A program made the translations under genes and the position numbers. Of a stretch of 46,495 nt of DNA, positions 1 through 8,530 are shown in pieces; the stretch's first letter is position 1, and the number at the start of each line of letters is the position of its first letter. The DNA is from Candidatus Mediterraneibacter faecavium. GTDB lineage: Bacteria > Bacillota > Clostridia > Lachnospirales > Lachnospiraceae. The notes beneath the pieces were generated by a model, which saw only the letters and a program-made list of their open reading frames with translations, was not told the DNA's origin and made no database searches. The stretch is taken from contig DWVY01000022.1 of the NCBI GenBank assembly GCA_019119995.1, positions 1 through 46,495 on the forward strand, written 5' to 3'.

Positions 1-69
1 CCCTGCTGTCCCGAAGAGGACGCCCCCTGCAAATAATCCGATCTTCTTCATCAATGATTCACTGAACAT
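1..69 (-). CDS. DUF6110-like small membrane protein, N-terminus only
   Basis: The minus strand has an AGGAGGT ribosome site (about 76-86) followed by ATG at 69. It encodes MFSESLMKKIGLFAGGVLFG and three more residues before the window edge cuts it. The short basic start followed by a Gly-rich hydrophobic helix resembles small DUF6110 proteins of Lachnospiraceae, which from memory are often found near heavy-metal P-type ATPases. That link cannot be tested here because the downstream gene lies outside the window. Only 23 residues are visible, so the family call is tentative; the start itself is well supported. Confidence 0.6.
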   Translation of the reverse strand, partial: MFSESLMKKIGLFAGGVLFGTAG

Positions 70-452
70 AATAACTTACCTCCTGTTAAACTATAAAAAA
101 TTGCTGCTGTTGAATTGATCATTACTGTTAAACTGATCAATAATGCCGAGCTGATCAAGGCCGGCTGGTCACTTATGTCTGTATCCGGTATAAAATACCA
201 TTATGAAACAGAACACGGCAGCCCACGCCCAGAATCTGTGCTGTTTCACACGTCATCACTTCCTTCTTTTCCACTGAATTACAATAAGGATACTGTATCA
301 GCATAGCAACACTCTCCCGGGGTAGTCAAAGCTAATCGCCCTTGTCGATAAAACTTCTCATTATCCTGTATAATCCCTGAAACCCACTTGACAGCAGCTG
401 GATATTTCCATAATATAACATTGTTATATATCACTGTTATATGGAGATTGCC
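70..452. other. Intergenic region with TGATCAA repeats and tetR promoter
   Basis: No convincing gene is seen. Three copies of TGATCAA or its complement lie at 115-121 (inverted), 134-140 and 152-158. The first two form a 7-bp-arm inverted repeat with a 12-bp gap. They sit upstream of the leftward DUF6110-like gene and could be a regulator site. A 63-codon open frame at 115-306 starts with TTG, has no ribosome site and resembles no known protein, so it is not called. The right end holds the tetR promoter. Confidence 0.5.
388..442 (+). promoter_or_regulatory. tetR promoter with overlapping palindromic operator
   Basis: TTGACA at 388-393 is followed after 17 bp by TAATAT at 411-416. A near-perfect palindrome (TATAACATTGTTATA, 414-428) overlaps the -10, and a related half-site repeat (ATATCACTGTTATAT) follows at 428-442, just before the RBS. 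This is the arrangement expected for TetR autorepression; binding is inferred. Confidence 0.7.
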
Positions 453-1070
453 ATGGATGAAAACACATTATCTACATTAGAACGGATCCAGCAGGCCGCA
501 TTGGACGAATTTTCAGAAAAAGGATTCCTGGGCGCTTCCCTGCGCCAGATCGTAAAAAACGCAGGCGTGACCACCGGGGCCTTCTACGGCTACTTTTCCA
601 GCAAGGAAGCCCTGTTCGCTTCCATTGTAGAACCCCATGCCGCCGCCCTTATGGGCAGGTTTATGGAAGCCCAGACTTCCTTCGCGGAACTGCCCGAAGA
701 ACAGCAGCCGGATCACATGGGCGTAGAATCCTCGGACTGCGTCCACTGGATGGTGGATTATATCTGCCGGCACCGGGAACCGGTAAAGCTGCTGCTTTGC
801 CGGTCAGAAGGCACCAGCTATGAACATTTTGTCCATAACATGGTGGAGGTGGAAGTGGAATATACACTGAAATACATGGATGTCCTCCGCCGCCTCGGGC
901 GGGAGATCCCCGAGCTGGATGAACAGATGTGCCATATCATTGCCAGCGGCATGTTTAACGGGATCTTTGAGATCGTGATCCACGATATGCCGGAAGGCAG
1001 GGCCCTGCGCTATGTAGATCAGCTCAGGGACTTTTATACAGCCGGATGGCTGAAACTGATGGGTCCGTAG
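453..1070 (+). CDS. TetR/AcrR-family transcriptional regulator
   Basis: This is a 205-residue DNA-binding repressor. The N-terminal helix-turn-helix covers about residues 10-57 and includes the typical GVTTGAFYGYFSSKEALF segment. The C-terminal ligand-binding helices are variable, as usual. An in-frame ATG exists at 441, but GGAG at 443-446 is correctly spaced for the ATG at 453, so 453 is preferred. A palindrome overlaps its promoter, suggesting autoregulation. The gene lies directly upstream of two ABC half-transporters on the same strand, with a separate TTAG-N6-CTAA box in the gap. It is therefore likely a local regulator of that transporter. The inducer is unknown. Confidence 0.9.
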   Translation: MDENTLSTLERIQQAALDEFSEKGFLGASLRQIVKNAGVTTGAFYGYFSSKEALFASIVEPHAAALMGRFMEAQTSFAELPEEQQPDHMGVESSDCVHWMVDYICRHREPVKLLLCRSEGTSYEHFVHNMVEVEVEYTLKYMDVLRRLGREIPELDEQMCHIIASGMFNGIFEIVIHDMPEGRALRYVDQLRDFYTAGWLKLMGP

Positions 1071-1093
1071 CCCCCATCTTTTTTGCATGATGG

Positions 1094-1107
1094 TTAGTCA
1101 TTTCTAA
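1094..1107. promoter_or_regulatory. DtxR-type operator before the ABC pair
   Basis: GTTAG-TCATTT-CTAAC (1093-1108) has perfect 5-bp inverted arms. Its core TTAG-N6-CTAA matches boxes at 4894-4907, 4960-4973 and 42606-42619, and is close to 42998-43011. It lies between tetR and the TTG start at 1147. An iron-responsive DtxR/MntR-type protein is the inferred binder. Confidence 0.6.
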
Positions 1108-1146
1108 CTTCATGATACATATTTTAAACAAAAGGGAGGTAATCAT

Positions 1147-2955
1147 TTGAAGCAGAAAAAGCAAAGCAGCCTTGCCCGCATCCTGGGTTATGCGGGCGGG
1201 CACAGAAATCTCACCCTGCTGGGCTGTATCCTCTCCGCCCTGTCCGCAGTACTGGGGCTGATCCCCTATGTGTGCGTATGGCTTGCGGCAAGGGACGTCC
1301 TGGAAACCTGGCCCGCGCTCACCGGCGTGTCCGGGTCTGCACGCTGGGGCTGGACGGCGGTATGGACCGCAGTCATAAGTATCGCTCTGTATTTTGCGGC
1401 GCTCATGTCCACTCATATCGCGGCCTTCCGCACGGCCCGGAACATCCGGCGCGCTGCCATGGCGCACGTTCTGAAGCTGCCGCTTGGATTCTTCACGGGC
1501 AGTCAGTCCGGACGGCTCAGGAAACTGATCGATGACAATGCCGGTCTCACGGAGGATCTGCTGGCACACAAGCTGCCCGACCTGGCAGGAACGATCGTCA
1601 CTCCCATTGCCGCCGTCCTGATGCTGTTCCTCTTTGACTGGAAAATGGGGCTTCTCTGCCTGCTCACCATGGTGCTGGCGCTGCTGTCCATGTGCCTGAT
1701 GATGGGCGGAAAGAACGCCGGCTTTTTCCACCGCTATCAGAAGGAAATCGAGCGCATGAGCGGCGAGGCGGTGGAATATGTCCGGGGCATCCCCGTGGTA
1801 AAAATGTTCCAGCAGACCGTGTACTCTTTCAAAGCTTTCTATGCGGCCATCAGGGACTACAGCGACCTTGCCAGCCAGTACGCCATGAGCTGCCGTGTGG
1901 GGCAGACCTGTTTCCTGACATTTATCAACGGAGCTTTCGCCCTGCTGATCCCGGCGGCTCTGCTGCTGGCCTCCGGCGGAGACGTGCGTGCGGTGCTTGT
2001 CAACTTTATCTTCTATGCCCTGTTCGCTCCTGCCTGCGGCCAGATGATCAACCGCATCATGTACATGAGCGAGGCTGTCATGGAAGCTGATGAGGCCGTG
2101 GGACGCCTGGATGAGATCCTGAGCCAGAAACCGATGGAAAATACAGACATAGAGAAAAGTCCGGCAGACGCCGCTGTATCCTTTGACCATGTGACCTTTA
2201 CCTACCCCGGCGCGGACCGCCCGGCTCTTTCCGATGTATCGTTTGCTGTCCGGCCCGGTCAGGTGACGGCGCTGGTAGGACCCTCCGGGGGAGGCAAGAC
2301 GACAGCAGCAAGCCTGATCCCCCGCTTCTGGGATGCAGACAGCGGTGCCGTCTCCATCGGGGGCGTCAATGTCAAAGAAATGGATACGGAAGACCTGATG
2401 AAACAGACAGCCTTTGTGTTTCAGGATACCCGGCTGTTTAAGGAGAGCCTTCTGGAAAATATCCGGGCAGCCCGGCCAGACGCTTCCAGAGAGGAGGTCC
2501 TGTCCGCCGCACACGCTGCGCAGTGCGATGATATTCTGGAAAAACTTCCCCAGGGTCTGGATACTGTGGTGGGCGCCAGGGGCGTGTACCTCTCCGGCGG
2601 CGAGCAGCAGCGGATCGCTCTTGCCCGCGCCATTTTAAAAGACTCGCCCATCGTGGTGCTGGACGAGGCAACTGCTTTTGCCGACCCGGAAAATGAGCAC
2701 CAGATCCAGAAGGCGTTTGAAGCGCTGATCCGGAATAAAACCGTATTGATGATCGCCCACCGGCTGTCCACCGTACAGGATGCCGATCACATCATCGTCT
2801 TAAGCGGCGGGAAGATCGCAGAACAGGGCAGCCATGAAAGCCTGCTTGCACAGCACGGCGTGTATGCCGCTATGTGGGAAGACTATCAGCGCAGCGCCCG
2901 GTGGAAAGTCGGGCGGACAGATCCGAAAAGCGGAAAGGGGGAAAAGACCGTATGA
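1147..2955 (+). CDS. ABC transporter permease/ATP-binding half-transporter 1
   Basis: This 602-residue half-transporter has an N-terminal six-helix membrane domain (about 1-320) and a C-terminal ATPase. Walker A GPSGGGKTT is near residue 377, the LSGGEQQR signature near 481, Walker B IVVLDEAT near 503 and the H-loop IAHRLST near 537. Translation starts at TTG behind GGGAGGT. The stop overlaps the next gene's start (ATGA, 2952-2955), so the two products probably form a heterodimer. The paired architecture and the upstream TTAG-N6-CTAA box resemble IrtAB/YbtPQ-type exporter-fold siderophore importers. The substrate, and whether it imports or exports, is inference; a drug or peptide exporter remains possible. 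Confidence 0.88.
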   Translation: MKQKKQSSLARILGYAGGHRNLTLLGCILSALSAVLGLIPYVCVWLAARDVLETWPALTGVSGSARWGWTAVWTAVISIALYFAALMSTHIAAFRTARNIRRAAMAHVLKLPLGFFTGSQSGRLRKLIDDNAGLTEDLLAHKLPDLAGTIVTPIAAVLMLFLFDWKMGLLCLLTMVLALLSMCLMMGGKNAGFFHRYQKEIERMSGEAVEYVRGIPVVKMFQQTVYSFKAFYAAIRDYSDLASQYAMSCRVGQTCFLTFINGAFALLIPAALLLASGGDVRAVLVNFIFYALFAPACGQMINRIMYMSEAVMEADEAVGRLDEILSQKPMENTDIEKSPADAAVSFDHVTFTYPGADRPALSDVSFAVRPGQVTALVGPSGGGKTTAASLIPRFWDADSGAVSIGGVNVKEMDTEDLMKQTAFVFQDTRLFKESLLENIRAARPDASREEVLSAAHAAQCDDILEKLPQGLDTVVGARGVYLSGGEQQRIALARAILKDSPIVVLDEATAFADPENEHQIQKAFEALIRNKTVLMIAHRLSTVQDADHIIVLSGGKIAEQGSHESLLAQHGVYAAMWEDYQRSARWKVGRTDPKSGKGEKTV

Positions 2956-4697
2956 CAAAGAAATTACAGCACGTATTCGCGCTCAGTGAGAAAGGAGCAA
3001 AAGATCTTGTAAAAGCCGTTATCTGGTGTTTTGTGTGCAACTTAAGCCTGATGCTTCCGGTGGGAGCCGTCCTGTTTACGGCGCGGCATCTTTTGGATGC
3101 CATGGAAACCGGCGGCAGTCCCATGGAGGGCTTCTGGATCTATACAGGCTCTGCCCTGGCGGTCCTGGTCCTGCTGTTTGTCCTCCACTGGTTCCAGTAT
3201 GCTTCGCTGTATCTTGCCACTTATAAAGAAAGCGCCAGCCGCCGGATAAGCCTGGCGGAAACCCTGCGGCGGCTTCCCTTAAGCTTTTTCGGAAACCGGG
3301 ACTTGAGCGACCTGACCTCCACCATGATCGCAGACTGCTCCAGTCTGGACCAGCTGTTCTCCCACTACGTGCCGCAGCTCTTTGCATCCGTCTTCTCCAC
3401 GCTGGTGATCGGCGTCGCCATGTTTCTCTGCGACTGGCGGATGGCGCTGGCCATATTGTGGGTCGTGCCTGCTGCGGTCCTTCTGACGGCAGGCAGCAAG
3501 AAGATCCAGGACGCCTTCGGCACAAAGAATATTTTAAACAAACGGGCAGTCGCCGACTGTATCCAGGAAGGACTGGAAACCATCCGGGATATCAGGGCAT
3601 GCAGCCGGCAGGACGCATACATGGATAAACTGGAGAAGAAACTTGCAGCCATGGAGAAAGGCTCCATCCACTCGGAGCTGGCAACCGGCGTGTTCGTCTG
3701 CTCCGCTCAGGCGTTCCTCCGGCTGGGTCTGGCAACCACTATCCTGACCGGCGGGGCTCTTCTGGCAGCCGGGAAACTTTCTTTCCTCTATTTTCTCGGG
3801 TTCCTCTTTGCCGCTGCCAGGCTGTACGACCCGCTAGGACTGGTACTCCAGAATATCGCCGCTACCTTCAATGCCAAGCTGCAGATCGAGCGGATGCGCT
3901 CCATCCTGGAGCAGCCGGTACAGGAGGGGACAGAAGACTTTACACCGAAGAACTATGACATCACCTTTGACCATGTCTCCTTTGCCTACCGGGAGGGAGA
4001 CGGCGTGCTTGAGGATGTGAGCTTCACGGCAAAGCAGGGAGAGGTGACCGCTCTTATCGGACCCTCCGGCGGCGGGAAATCCACTGCCTGCAAATTGGCC
4101 GCCCGGTTCTGGGACGTCACAGGCGGAAAGGTTCTCTTAGGCGGAACGGACGTATCCACGGTAGACCCGGAAACGCTTCTTCGCTCCTACTCCATGGTAT
4201 TCCAGGATGTGGTGCTGTTCCGGGATACGGTGATGGAGAATATCCGTCTGGGCCGCCGGGGCGCTTCGGATGAGGAAGTGATCGCAGCCGCCAGAGCCGC
4301 CCGGTGTGATGAATTTATCCGGGAACTGCCACAGGGCTATCAGACCATGATCGGCGAGAACGGATCCACCCTCTCCGGCGGCGAACGGCAGCGGATCTCC
4401 ATCGCCCGCGCCCTTTTGAAGGATGCGCCGGTCATCCTTCTGGATGAGGCCACTGCCAGCCTGGACGTGGAAAATGAGAGCGCTGTTCAGGAAGCCCTCT
4501 CCCGCCTCCTCGCAGGCAAGACGGTTCTGGTCATCGCCCATCGGATGCGCACCGTGGAAGCGGCGGACAAGATCGTTGTTCTCTCTGAGGGCAGGGTGAC
4601 AGAACAGGGTACTCCTTCAGAACTGATGAAGCAAAACGGCCTCTTCCGCCATATGGTGGAACTGCAGAGACAGAGCGCCGGGTGGAGGCTGAGATAA
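2952..4697 (+). CDS. ABC transporter permease/ATP-binding half-transporter 2
   Basis: This 581-residue partner of the preceding half-transporter has the same architecture. Walker A GPSGGGKST is near residue 370, LSGGERQR near 473, Walker B VILLDEATAS near 495 and the H-loop IAHRMRT near 529. The frame is open further upstream, but ATG at 2952 overlaps the previous stop by four bases behind a G-rich ribosome site, so translational coupling fixes the start. A GC-rich hairpin with TTTT follows the gene. The pair, preceded by TetR and an inferred iron box, is probably involved in metal or siderophore transport; no substrate-binding protein is present. Confidence 0.88.
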   Translation: MTKKLQHVFALSEKGAKDLVKAVIWCFVCNLSLMLPVGAVLFTARHLLDAMETGGSPMEGFWIYTGSALAVLVLLFVLHWFQYASLYLATYKESASRRISLAETLRRLPLSFFGNRDLSDLTSTMIADCSSLDQLFSHYVPQLFASVFSTLVIGVAMFLCDWRMALAILWVVPAAVLLTAGSKKIQDAFGTKNILNKRAVADCIQEGLETIRDIRACSRQDAYMDKLEKKLAAMEKGSIHSELATGVFVCSAQAFLRLGLATTILTGGALLAAGKLSFLYFLGFLFAAARLYDPLGLVLQNIAATFNAKLQIERMRSILEQPVQEGTEDFTPKNYDITFDHVSFAYREGDGVLEDVSFTAKQGEVTALIGPSGGGKSTACKLAARFWDVTGGKVLLGGTDVSTVDPETLLRSYSMVFQDVVLFRDTVMENIRLGRRGASDEEVIAAARAARCDEFIRELPQGYQTMIGENGSTLSGGERQRISIARALLKDAPVILLDEATASLDVENESAVQEALSRLLAGKTVLVIAHRMRTVEAADKIVVLSEGRVTEQGTPSELMKQNGLFRHMVELQRQSAGWRLR

Positions 4698-4715
4698 CAC
4701 ATCTCTATCCCTATG

Positions 4716-4751
4716 CAGCCGGAGTCCATGGACAGTGACTCCGGCTGTTTT
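4716..4751 (+). terminator. Terminator of the TetR-ABC operon
   Basis: CAGCCGGAGTC (4716-4726) pairs perfectly with GACTCCGGCTG (4737-4747) across a 10-nt loop and is followed by TTTT, 19 bases after the ABC stop codon. Confidence 0.85.
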
Positions 4752-5025
4752 AATCCCTGGCATGTACCGCCGCATCCTTTAACCATACGGGTTCTTCCGC
4801 TATAAGGCGGAACTTTAAGGAAAAACGATAAGGCGGAACCTCAAAGAAAAACAACTTGACAATTTCACTCCGGGACATTATAATCAGCATTAGTTAGTTG
4901 TAACTAATCTTCTTGATATTATATCTCTACTTGAAAGTATTTATTTTTTTGTTAATAGGTTAGTTGTATCTAACTTATTGTAAAGAAGATGCTGCTATTT
5001 CACGATTCACGAAGGGAAGATGCTC
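4752..5025. other. Intergenic region: short repeats, then promoter/operators
   Basis: The left part holds a 12-bp direct repeat ATAAGGCGGAAC at 4802-4813 and 4828-4839; the first copy also folds with the preceding TTCCGC. The right part is the regulated promoter of the DUF3793-flavodoxin genes. No gene is supported. Confidence 0.6.
4856..4973 (+). promoter_or_regulatory. Consensus promoter with two DtxR-type operators
   Basis: TTGACA (4856-4861), a 17-bp spacer and TATAAT (4879-4884) form a perfect sigma-A-type promoter. Just downstream, TTAGTTA-GTTG-TAACTAA (4890-4907) is a perfect inverted repeat containing TTAGTT-GT-AACTAA (4894-4907). A second box, GTTAG-TTGTAT-CTAAC, lies at 4959-4974. 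An operator right after a perfect -10 suggests strong expression that is repressed when metal is sufficient. Confidence 0.75.
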
Positions 5026-5577
5026 ATGTCCGAAGATTTGCTCATCCGTCACTGTTCTCCTACCCTGGCGGGGATCAAGACCGGAAACCTGTTTTCCTGT
5101 GTCTGCCCATGCAGGAAGGAACTGACAAGATCTGTATCCAGGTTAAACAGGAAACTGGTGCCCAGGGGAATCCGTATTCTGCCGCTCAGGGTTTGTCAGG
5201 GCCGCGCCCTGATCTATGTCTACCGCCCTCATGCGTTAGAGAATGACCTTACGGATCATCAGGCCAGGGAGCTGCTGCTGCGCTACGGCTACACGCCGGA
5301 AAATCTCAATGCCTGTGTGATACACCTGATCAGCCGTCTCCGGTCTGAGGAGGAATTTCCCCATGAGATCGGCCTGTTTTTAAGTTATCCTCCGAAAGAT
5401 GTTCTGGGATTCATTGTCAACAAGGCCTGTAACCATAAGTGCCAGGGCTGTTGGAAGGTCTATGGAGATGAGCAGGAGTCAAAAAGCATCTTTGAAAAAT
5501 ACGATCTGTGCAGCAAAATCTATTTCCAGCAGTGGAAACAGGGGAAATCCATCGAGCAGCTTACAGTAGCTGGCTGA
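5026..5577 (+). CDS. DUF3793 family protein
   Basis: This 183-residue soluble protein matches the pattern I know for DUF3793: IRHCSPTLAGIKTGNLFSC at the start, then ALIYVYRP, FPHEIGLFLSYPP and a Cys-rich NKACNHKCQGCWKVYGD near the C-terminus, ending LTVAG. The Cys residues could bind metal, but no function is established. The ATG at 5020 directly abuts the ribosome site, whereas 5026 is well spaced from GAAGGGAAG, so 5026 is chosen. It is followed 37 bases later by a flavodoxin gene, a common pairing in Clostridia. Both sit behind a promoter with two TTAG-N6-CTAA boxes, suggesting an iron-limitation role. Confidence 0.85.
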   Translation: MSEDLLIRHCSPTLAGIKTGNLFSCVCPCRKELTRSVSRLNRKLVPRGIRILPLRVCQGRALIYVYRPHALENDLTDHQARELLLRYGYTPENLNACVIHLISRLRSEEEFPHEIGLFLSYPPKDVLGFIVNKACNHKCQGCWKVYGDEQESKSIFEKYDLCSKIYFQQWKQGKSIEQLTVAG

Positions 5578-5614
5578 TGTTTCCATTATAAAAACAGAAA
5601 GGAAGATTTATCTT

Positions 5615-6037
5615 ATGAGTAAAATTGCAGTTGTTTATTGGAGTGGTACCGGCAACACGGAAGCCATGGCCTCTGCCGTGGCGGAAGGCGCAAGGGAAAA
5701 AGGTGCGGAGGCGGACCTTCTCACTGCCTCCGAATTTTCGGCGGATCAGGTCAGCGCCTATGACGCCATCGCCTTTGGCTGCCCTTCTATGGGCGCGGAA
5801 CAGTTGGAGGAAAACGAGTTTGAACCGATGTTCACCGCCTGCGAGGGAGACCTGCAGGGGAAAAACATCGCCCTGTTCGGTTCCTATGGCTGGGGCGATG
5901 GGGAATGGATGCGCAGCTGGGAGGAACGTTGCAGTCAGGACGGAGCCAATCTTGCTGCCGACAGCGTGATCTGCAATGACGCCCCGGATGATGAGGCCCT
6001 GTCAGAGTGCCGTGCGCTTGGTGCGGCGTTGGCCTGA
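5615..6037 (+). CDS. Flavodoxin
   Basis: This 140-residue short-chain flavodoxin is an FMN-binding electron carrier that can replace ferredoxin when iron is scarce. The N-terminal phosphate loop SGTGNTEAMA (about residues 10-19) binds the FMN phosphate. The segments AFGCPSMGAEQLE and ALFGSYGWGDGEW are the flavin-flanking loops. ATG is preceded by AAAGGAAG. It is probably transcribed with the upstream DUF3793 gene from the regulated promoter at 4856. That context supports an iron-sparing role; the redox partner is unknown. Confidence 0.93.
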   Translation: MSKIAVVYWSGTGNTEAMASAVAEGAREKGAEADLLTASEFSADQVSAYDAIAFGCPSMGAEQLEENEFEPMFTACEGDLQGKNIALFGSYGWGDGEWMRSWEERCSQDGANLAADSVICNDAPDDEALSECRALGAALA

Positions 6038-6070
6038 AGAAAATACTGACAGTTTAGAAAAGCCAGTTAC

Positions 6071-6165
6071 ATGCCCACCCTTCCGGGTGGGCATCGCAAG
6101 TCTGCATCTTCTTAAACAAAGTGGGCAAGGCCACCTCAACTCCCCCTCCCCTCAATCTTGAGGGG
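6071..6165. terminator. Two hairpins after the flavodoxin gene
   Basis: ATGCCCACCC/GGGTGGGCAT (6071-6094, 4-nt loop) and CCCCTCAA/TTGAGGGG (6148-6165, 2-nt loop) are perfect stems between the rightward flavodoxin and the leftward ATPase gene. Neither has a good T tract, so they are probable but atypical terminators. A smaller stem TACCGC/GCGGTA lies at 6192-6206. Confidence 0.45.
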
Positions 6166-6241
6166 CTTGAACATTTTGCGCGCCGCCGCAATACCGCAAA
6201 GCGGTAATCATCTCTGCAGGGTTATTCACAGCGTCAGATAT

Positions 6242-8122
6242 TTAATTATGATCCTTTTTCTTCCAGCCAAGCAAAAATGCAGAATTGACAATCACGATGA
6301 CTGATCCTGCGTTATGGACCAGCGCGCCGACTACCGGGTTCAGCACTCCTGTGATCGCGAGAACGATAGCGATAAAATTCAGCGTCATGGAAAATGTGAG
6401 GTTGCATTTGATCGTAAGCATCATCCGCTTTGCCAGAAGGAGCAGGTGGGGAAGCTCGCTGATCTTATCGTTGATCAGGGCGATATCCGCCGCATCGACC
6501 GCGATATCGCTTCCGATTCCGCCCATGGCGATCCCCACGCAGGCTTTCTTCAAAGCGGGCGCGTCATTGATCCCATCCCCGATCATGCAGACCATTTCCC
6601 CGCTGTTCTGGAATTCTTCGATATACCGCAGCTTGTCCTCCGGCAGACAGTTTGCATGGATCTCGCGGATTCCCAGCTGCCCCGCCATATATCCCGCCGC
6701 TTTCTCATTGTCTCCTGTCAGCAGCACAGGAGCGGCTCCGGTATCCCGGATGCGCTCAGCCGTGTCAGGCGCATCCTGCCGCAGCGTGTCTGACAGGGCG
6801 ATGAATCCGACGGCTGTTTTCGAGACCGCCACATAGGTTACCGTACTTCCGTTCTCCAGATAAGCAGCCGCAGCAGCCCTCATATCCTCCGGCAGGGTGA
6901 TCTGATCTGCCTGGAGCAGCTCCGGATTCCCGGCAAGGATCTCATATTCTCCCGCCTCTGCCGACACTCCCTGCCCCGGGATCATCTGAAACCGGGCCAG
7001 TGCCGGCAGCTCGTCAGAATATTGATTTTTATAGCTTTCCACGATCGCTTTCCCCAGCGGATGCTCCGAGCGCTGTTCCGCACAGGCCGTAAGCCGGAAA
7101 AGCTCCTCGTCAGTCCACTCCTTACTGAAGCTCTTTACCGCAGTCACCCTCGGCGTCCCATAAGTGAGGGTTCCCGTCTTATCAAATGTAATCTTCGTTA
7201 CAGACGCCAGCCGCTCCAGGGCGTCTCCTTCCCTTACGAGAAATCCGTGTTTTGTCGCATTCCCGATCGCAGCCATGATGGCTGTTGGCGTAGCAAGGAC
7301 AAGCGCGCATGGGCAGAAAACAACAAGGATCGTTACCGCACGGATGATCTCCCCGCTGATGAGCCATGTCAGTCCCGCCGCGCTCAGAGCAATCACTACG
7401 ATCCACGTTGCCCAGCGGTCCGCGATCCCGACGATCTTCGCTTTCCCGGCGTCAACCGACTGGACCAGCCTGATCATGCGCTGGATCGAGCTGTCGTCAC
7501 CCACTTTTGTCGCTCTCATATCAAAGGAACCGAACTGATTGACGGTTCCGCTGGAAACACTGTCACCTGCTCCCTTATCCACCGGAATGGATTCGCCCGT
7601 CATAACCGCCTGATCAACAGAAGTCTGCCCGGATAAGATGATCCCGTCAACAGGGATCGTCTCACCGGGGAGCACTCTCAGTATGTCGCCTGCCTGTACC
7701 TGCTCGGCAGGGATAATCTCCTCTTTCCCACCAAAGATCCGGCGCGCCGTCCGCGGCGTCAGATGGACCAGCTTCTCGATCCCTGCCCTTGCCTTCGCCA
7801 CAGTCAGATCTTCCAGAAGCGCTCCGAGCTGCATGATAAATGCAACCTCCCCGGCAGCGAAGATCTCCCCGATGATAACGGATGCGATCAGCGCAAGGGA
7901 GACAAGGACGTCCGCCTTAATATCAAATCTTGTAACAAGCCCTATGACTGCTTCCAGAATGATCGGGACCCCGCACAGGATGATTGCGATCCACGCCGGG
8001 TTGATATGAAATAATTCAACGTCCAAAAGGCTGGCAAGCAGTGCGATCCCTGATAAGATCAGGCAGGTCACGTCTTTTTTTACCCCTCCCCATTCCAGAA
8101 AGTTTTCCAGTGTTTTCAACAT
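6242..8122 (-). CDS. Heavy-metal P1B-type ATPase
   Basis: This 626-residue metal-exporting P-type ATPase has a transmembrane CPC motif (VVFCPCALVLATPTA) near residue 270, the phosphorylated Asp in DKTGTLT near 312, SEHPLGKAI near 352 and the hinge GDGINDAPAL near 511. It lacks an N-terminal heavy-metal-associated domain. The last helix contains LVHNAGSVIVIVNS. This is not the classical Cu MxxSS pattern nor a typical Zn/Cd pattern; it is closer to the HNxSS of mycobacterial CtpC-like pumps. ATG is preceded by AAGGAGG. Its promoter and the divergently placed... same-strand csoR promoter both carry ATACC-N6-GGTAT boxes, so CsoR control is likely. Metal specificity is uncertain. Confidence 0.92.
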   Translation of the reverse strand: MLKTLENFLEWGGVKKDVTCLILSGIALLASLLDVELFHINPAWIAIILCGVPIILEAVIGLVTRFDIKADVLVSLALIASVIIGEIFAAGEVAFIMQLGALLEDLTVAKARAGIEKLVHLTPRTARRIFGGKEEIIPAEQVQAGDILRVLPGETIPVDGIILSGQTSVDQAVMTGESIPVDKGAGDSVSSGTVNQFGSFDMRATKVGDDSSIQRMIRLVQSVDAGKAKIVGIADRWATWIVVIALSAAGLTWLISGEIIRAVTILVVFCPCALVLATPTAIMAAIGNATKHGFLVREGDALERLASVTKITFDKTGTLTYGTPRVTAVKSFSKEWTDEELFRLTACAEQRSEHPLGKAIVESYKNQYSDELPALARFQMIPGQGVSAEAGEYEILAGNPELLQADQITLPEDMRAAAAAYLENGSTVTYVAVSKTAVGFIALSDTLRQDAPDTAERIRDTGAAPVLLTGDNEKAAGYMAGQLGIREIHANCLPEDKLRYIEEFQNSGEMVCMIGDGINDAPALKKACVGIAMGGIGSDIAVDAADIALINDKISELPHLLLLAKRMMLTIKCNLTFSMTLNFIAIVLAITGVLNPVVGALVHNAGSVIVIVNSAFLLGWKKKDHN

Positions 8123-8138
8123 ATGTTCCTCCTTCCAT

Positions 8139-8189
8139 ATACCTATATGGGTATGTGTATATTATACGTATAGGGGTATAGGTTGTCAA
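8139..8189 (-). promoter_or_regulatory. ATPase promoter with CsoR-type operators
   Basis: On the minus strand TTGACA (8189-8184), a 17-bp spacer and TATAAT (8166-8161) form a perfect promoter. The spacer contains TATACCCCTATA (8171-8182 region). ATACC-TATATG-GGTAT (8139-8154) lies just downstream. The G/C-run with AT-flanks matches CsoR/RcnR-family operators, and a matching box lies before csoR. Confidence 0.75.
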
Positions 8190-8193
8190 TGAG

Positions 8194-8229
8194 ATAAAAG
8201 AAAACCAGCCTGACTGTTATGGCTGGCTT
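8194..8229 (-). terminator. Terminator of csoR
   Basis: Reading leftward, CCAGCC (in 8221-8229) pairs with GGCTGG (in 8203-8210), followed by TTTTCTTTT. It lies just after the csoR stop codon and upstream of the ATPase promoter, so the two genes are separate transcription units. Confidence 0.7.
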
Positions 8230-8240
8230 TCATCTGATAT

Positions 8241-8516
8241 TCAATTCATATTCGCAAAGCGCTCTACTGCTTTCGTAAAATTCGCGATCGTCTGGTCAGC
8301 GTCGCCGTGCTCGATCCCGTCCCTGACACAGTGTTTGATATGCCCTTCCAAAACAACCTGCCCCGCTTTATGGAGCGCGGACTTTGCTGCATTGATCTGC
8401 GCAAGGATATCTTCACAGGGAATGTCTTCATCGATCATGCGGTCAATGGCCTGCACCTGTCCGATGATTTTCTTCAGCCGGCGGTGGAGATTGTCTGAGT
8501 CCATACATTGTTTCAT
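8241..8516 (-). CDS. csoR: CsoR-family metal-sensing repressor
   Basis: This 91-residue all-helical repressor of the DUF156 family starts with the typical RRLKKIIGQVQAIDRMI segment. The metal ligands of copper-type CsoR are visible as Cys34, His59 and Cys63 (DIPCED and EGHIKHC). RcnR-type proteins would instead carry His at the last position. No long tail is present. ATG at 8516 is preceded by AAAGGAGG. An ATACC-N6-GGTAT box overlaps its leader, and a matching box controls the neighbouring ATPase, so it probably represses both. Copper sensing is inferred from the ligand set only. Confidence 0.9.
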   Translation of the reverse strand: MKQCMDSDNLHRRLKKIIGQVQAIDRMIDEDIPCEDILAQINAAKSALHKAGQVVLEGHIKHCVRDGIEHGDADQTIANFTKAVERFANMN

Positions 8517-8530
8517 ATTCTGCCTCCTTT

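Noticed and set aside
115..306. 63-codon open frame in the left intergenic region
   Set aside because: TTG start without a ribosome site, no recognisable protein character, and it lies over palindromic regulatory-looking DNA.
1024..2514. Long (496-codon) minus-strand open frame opposite the first ABC gene
   Set aside because: It is fully antisense to a clear ABC transporter, has His/Gly/Gln-rich composition typical of a shadow frame, and has no family motif.
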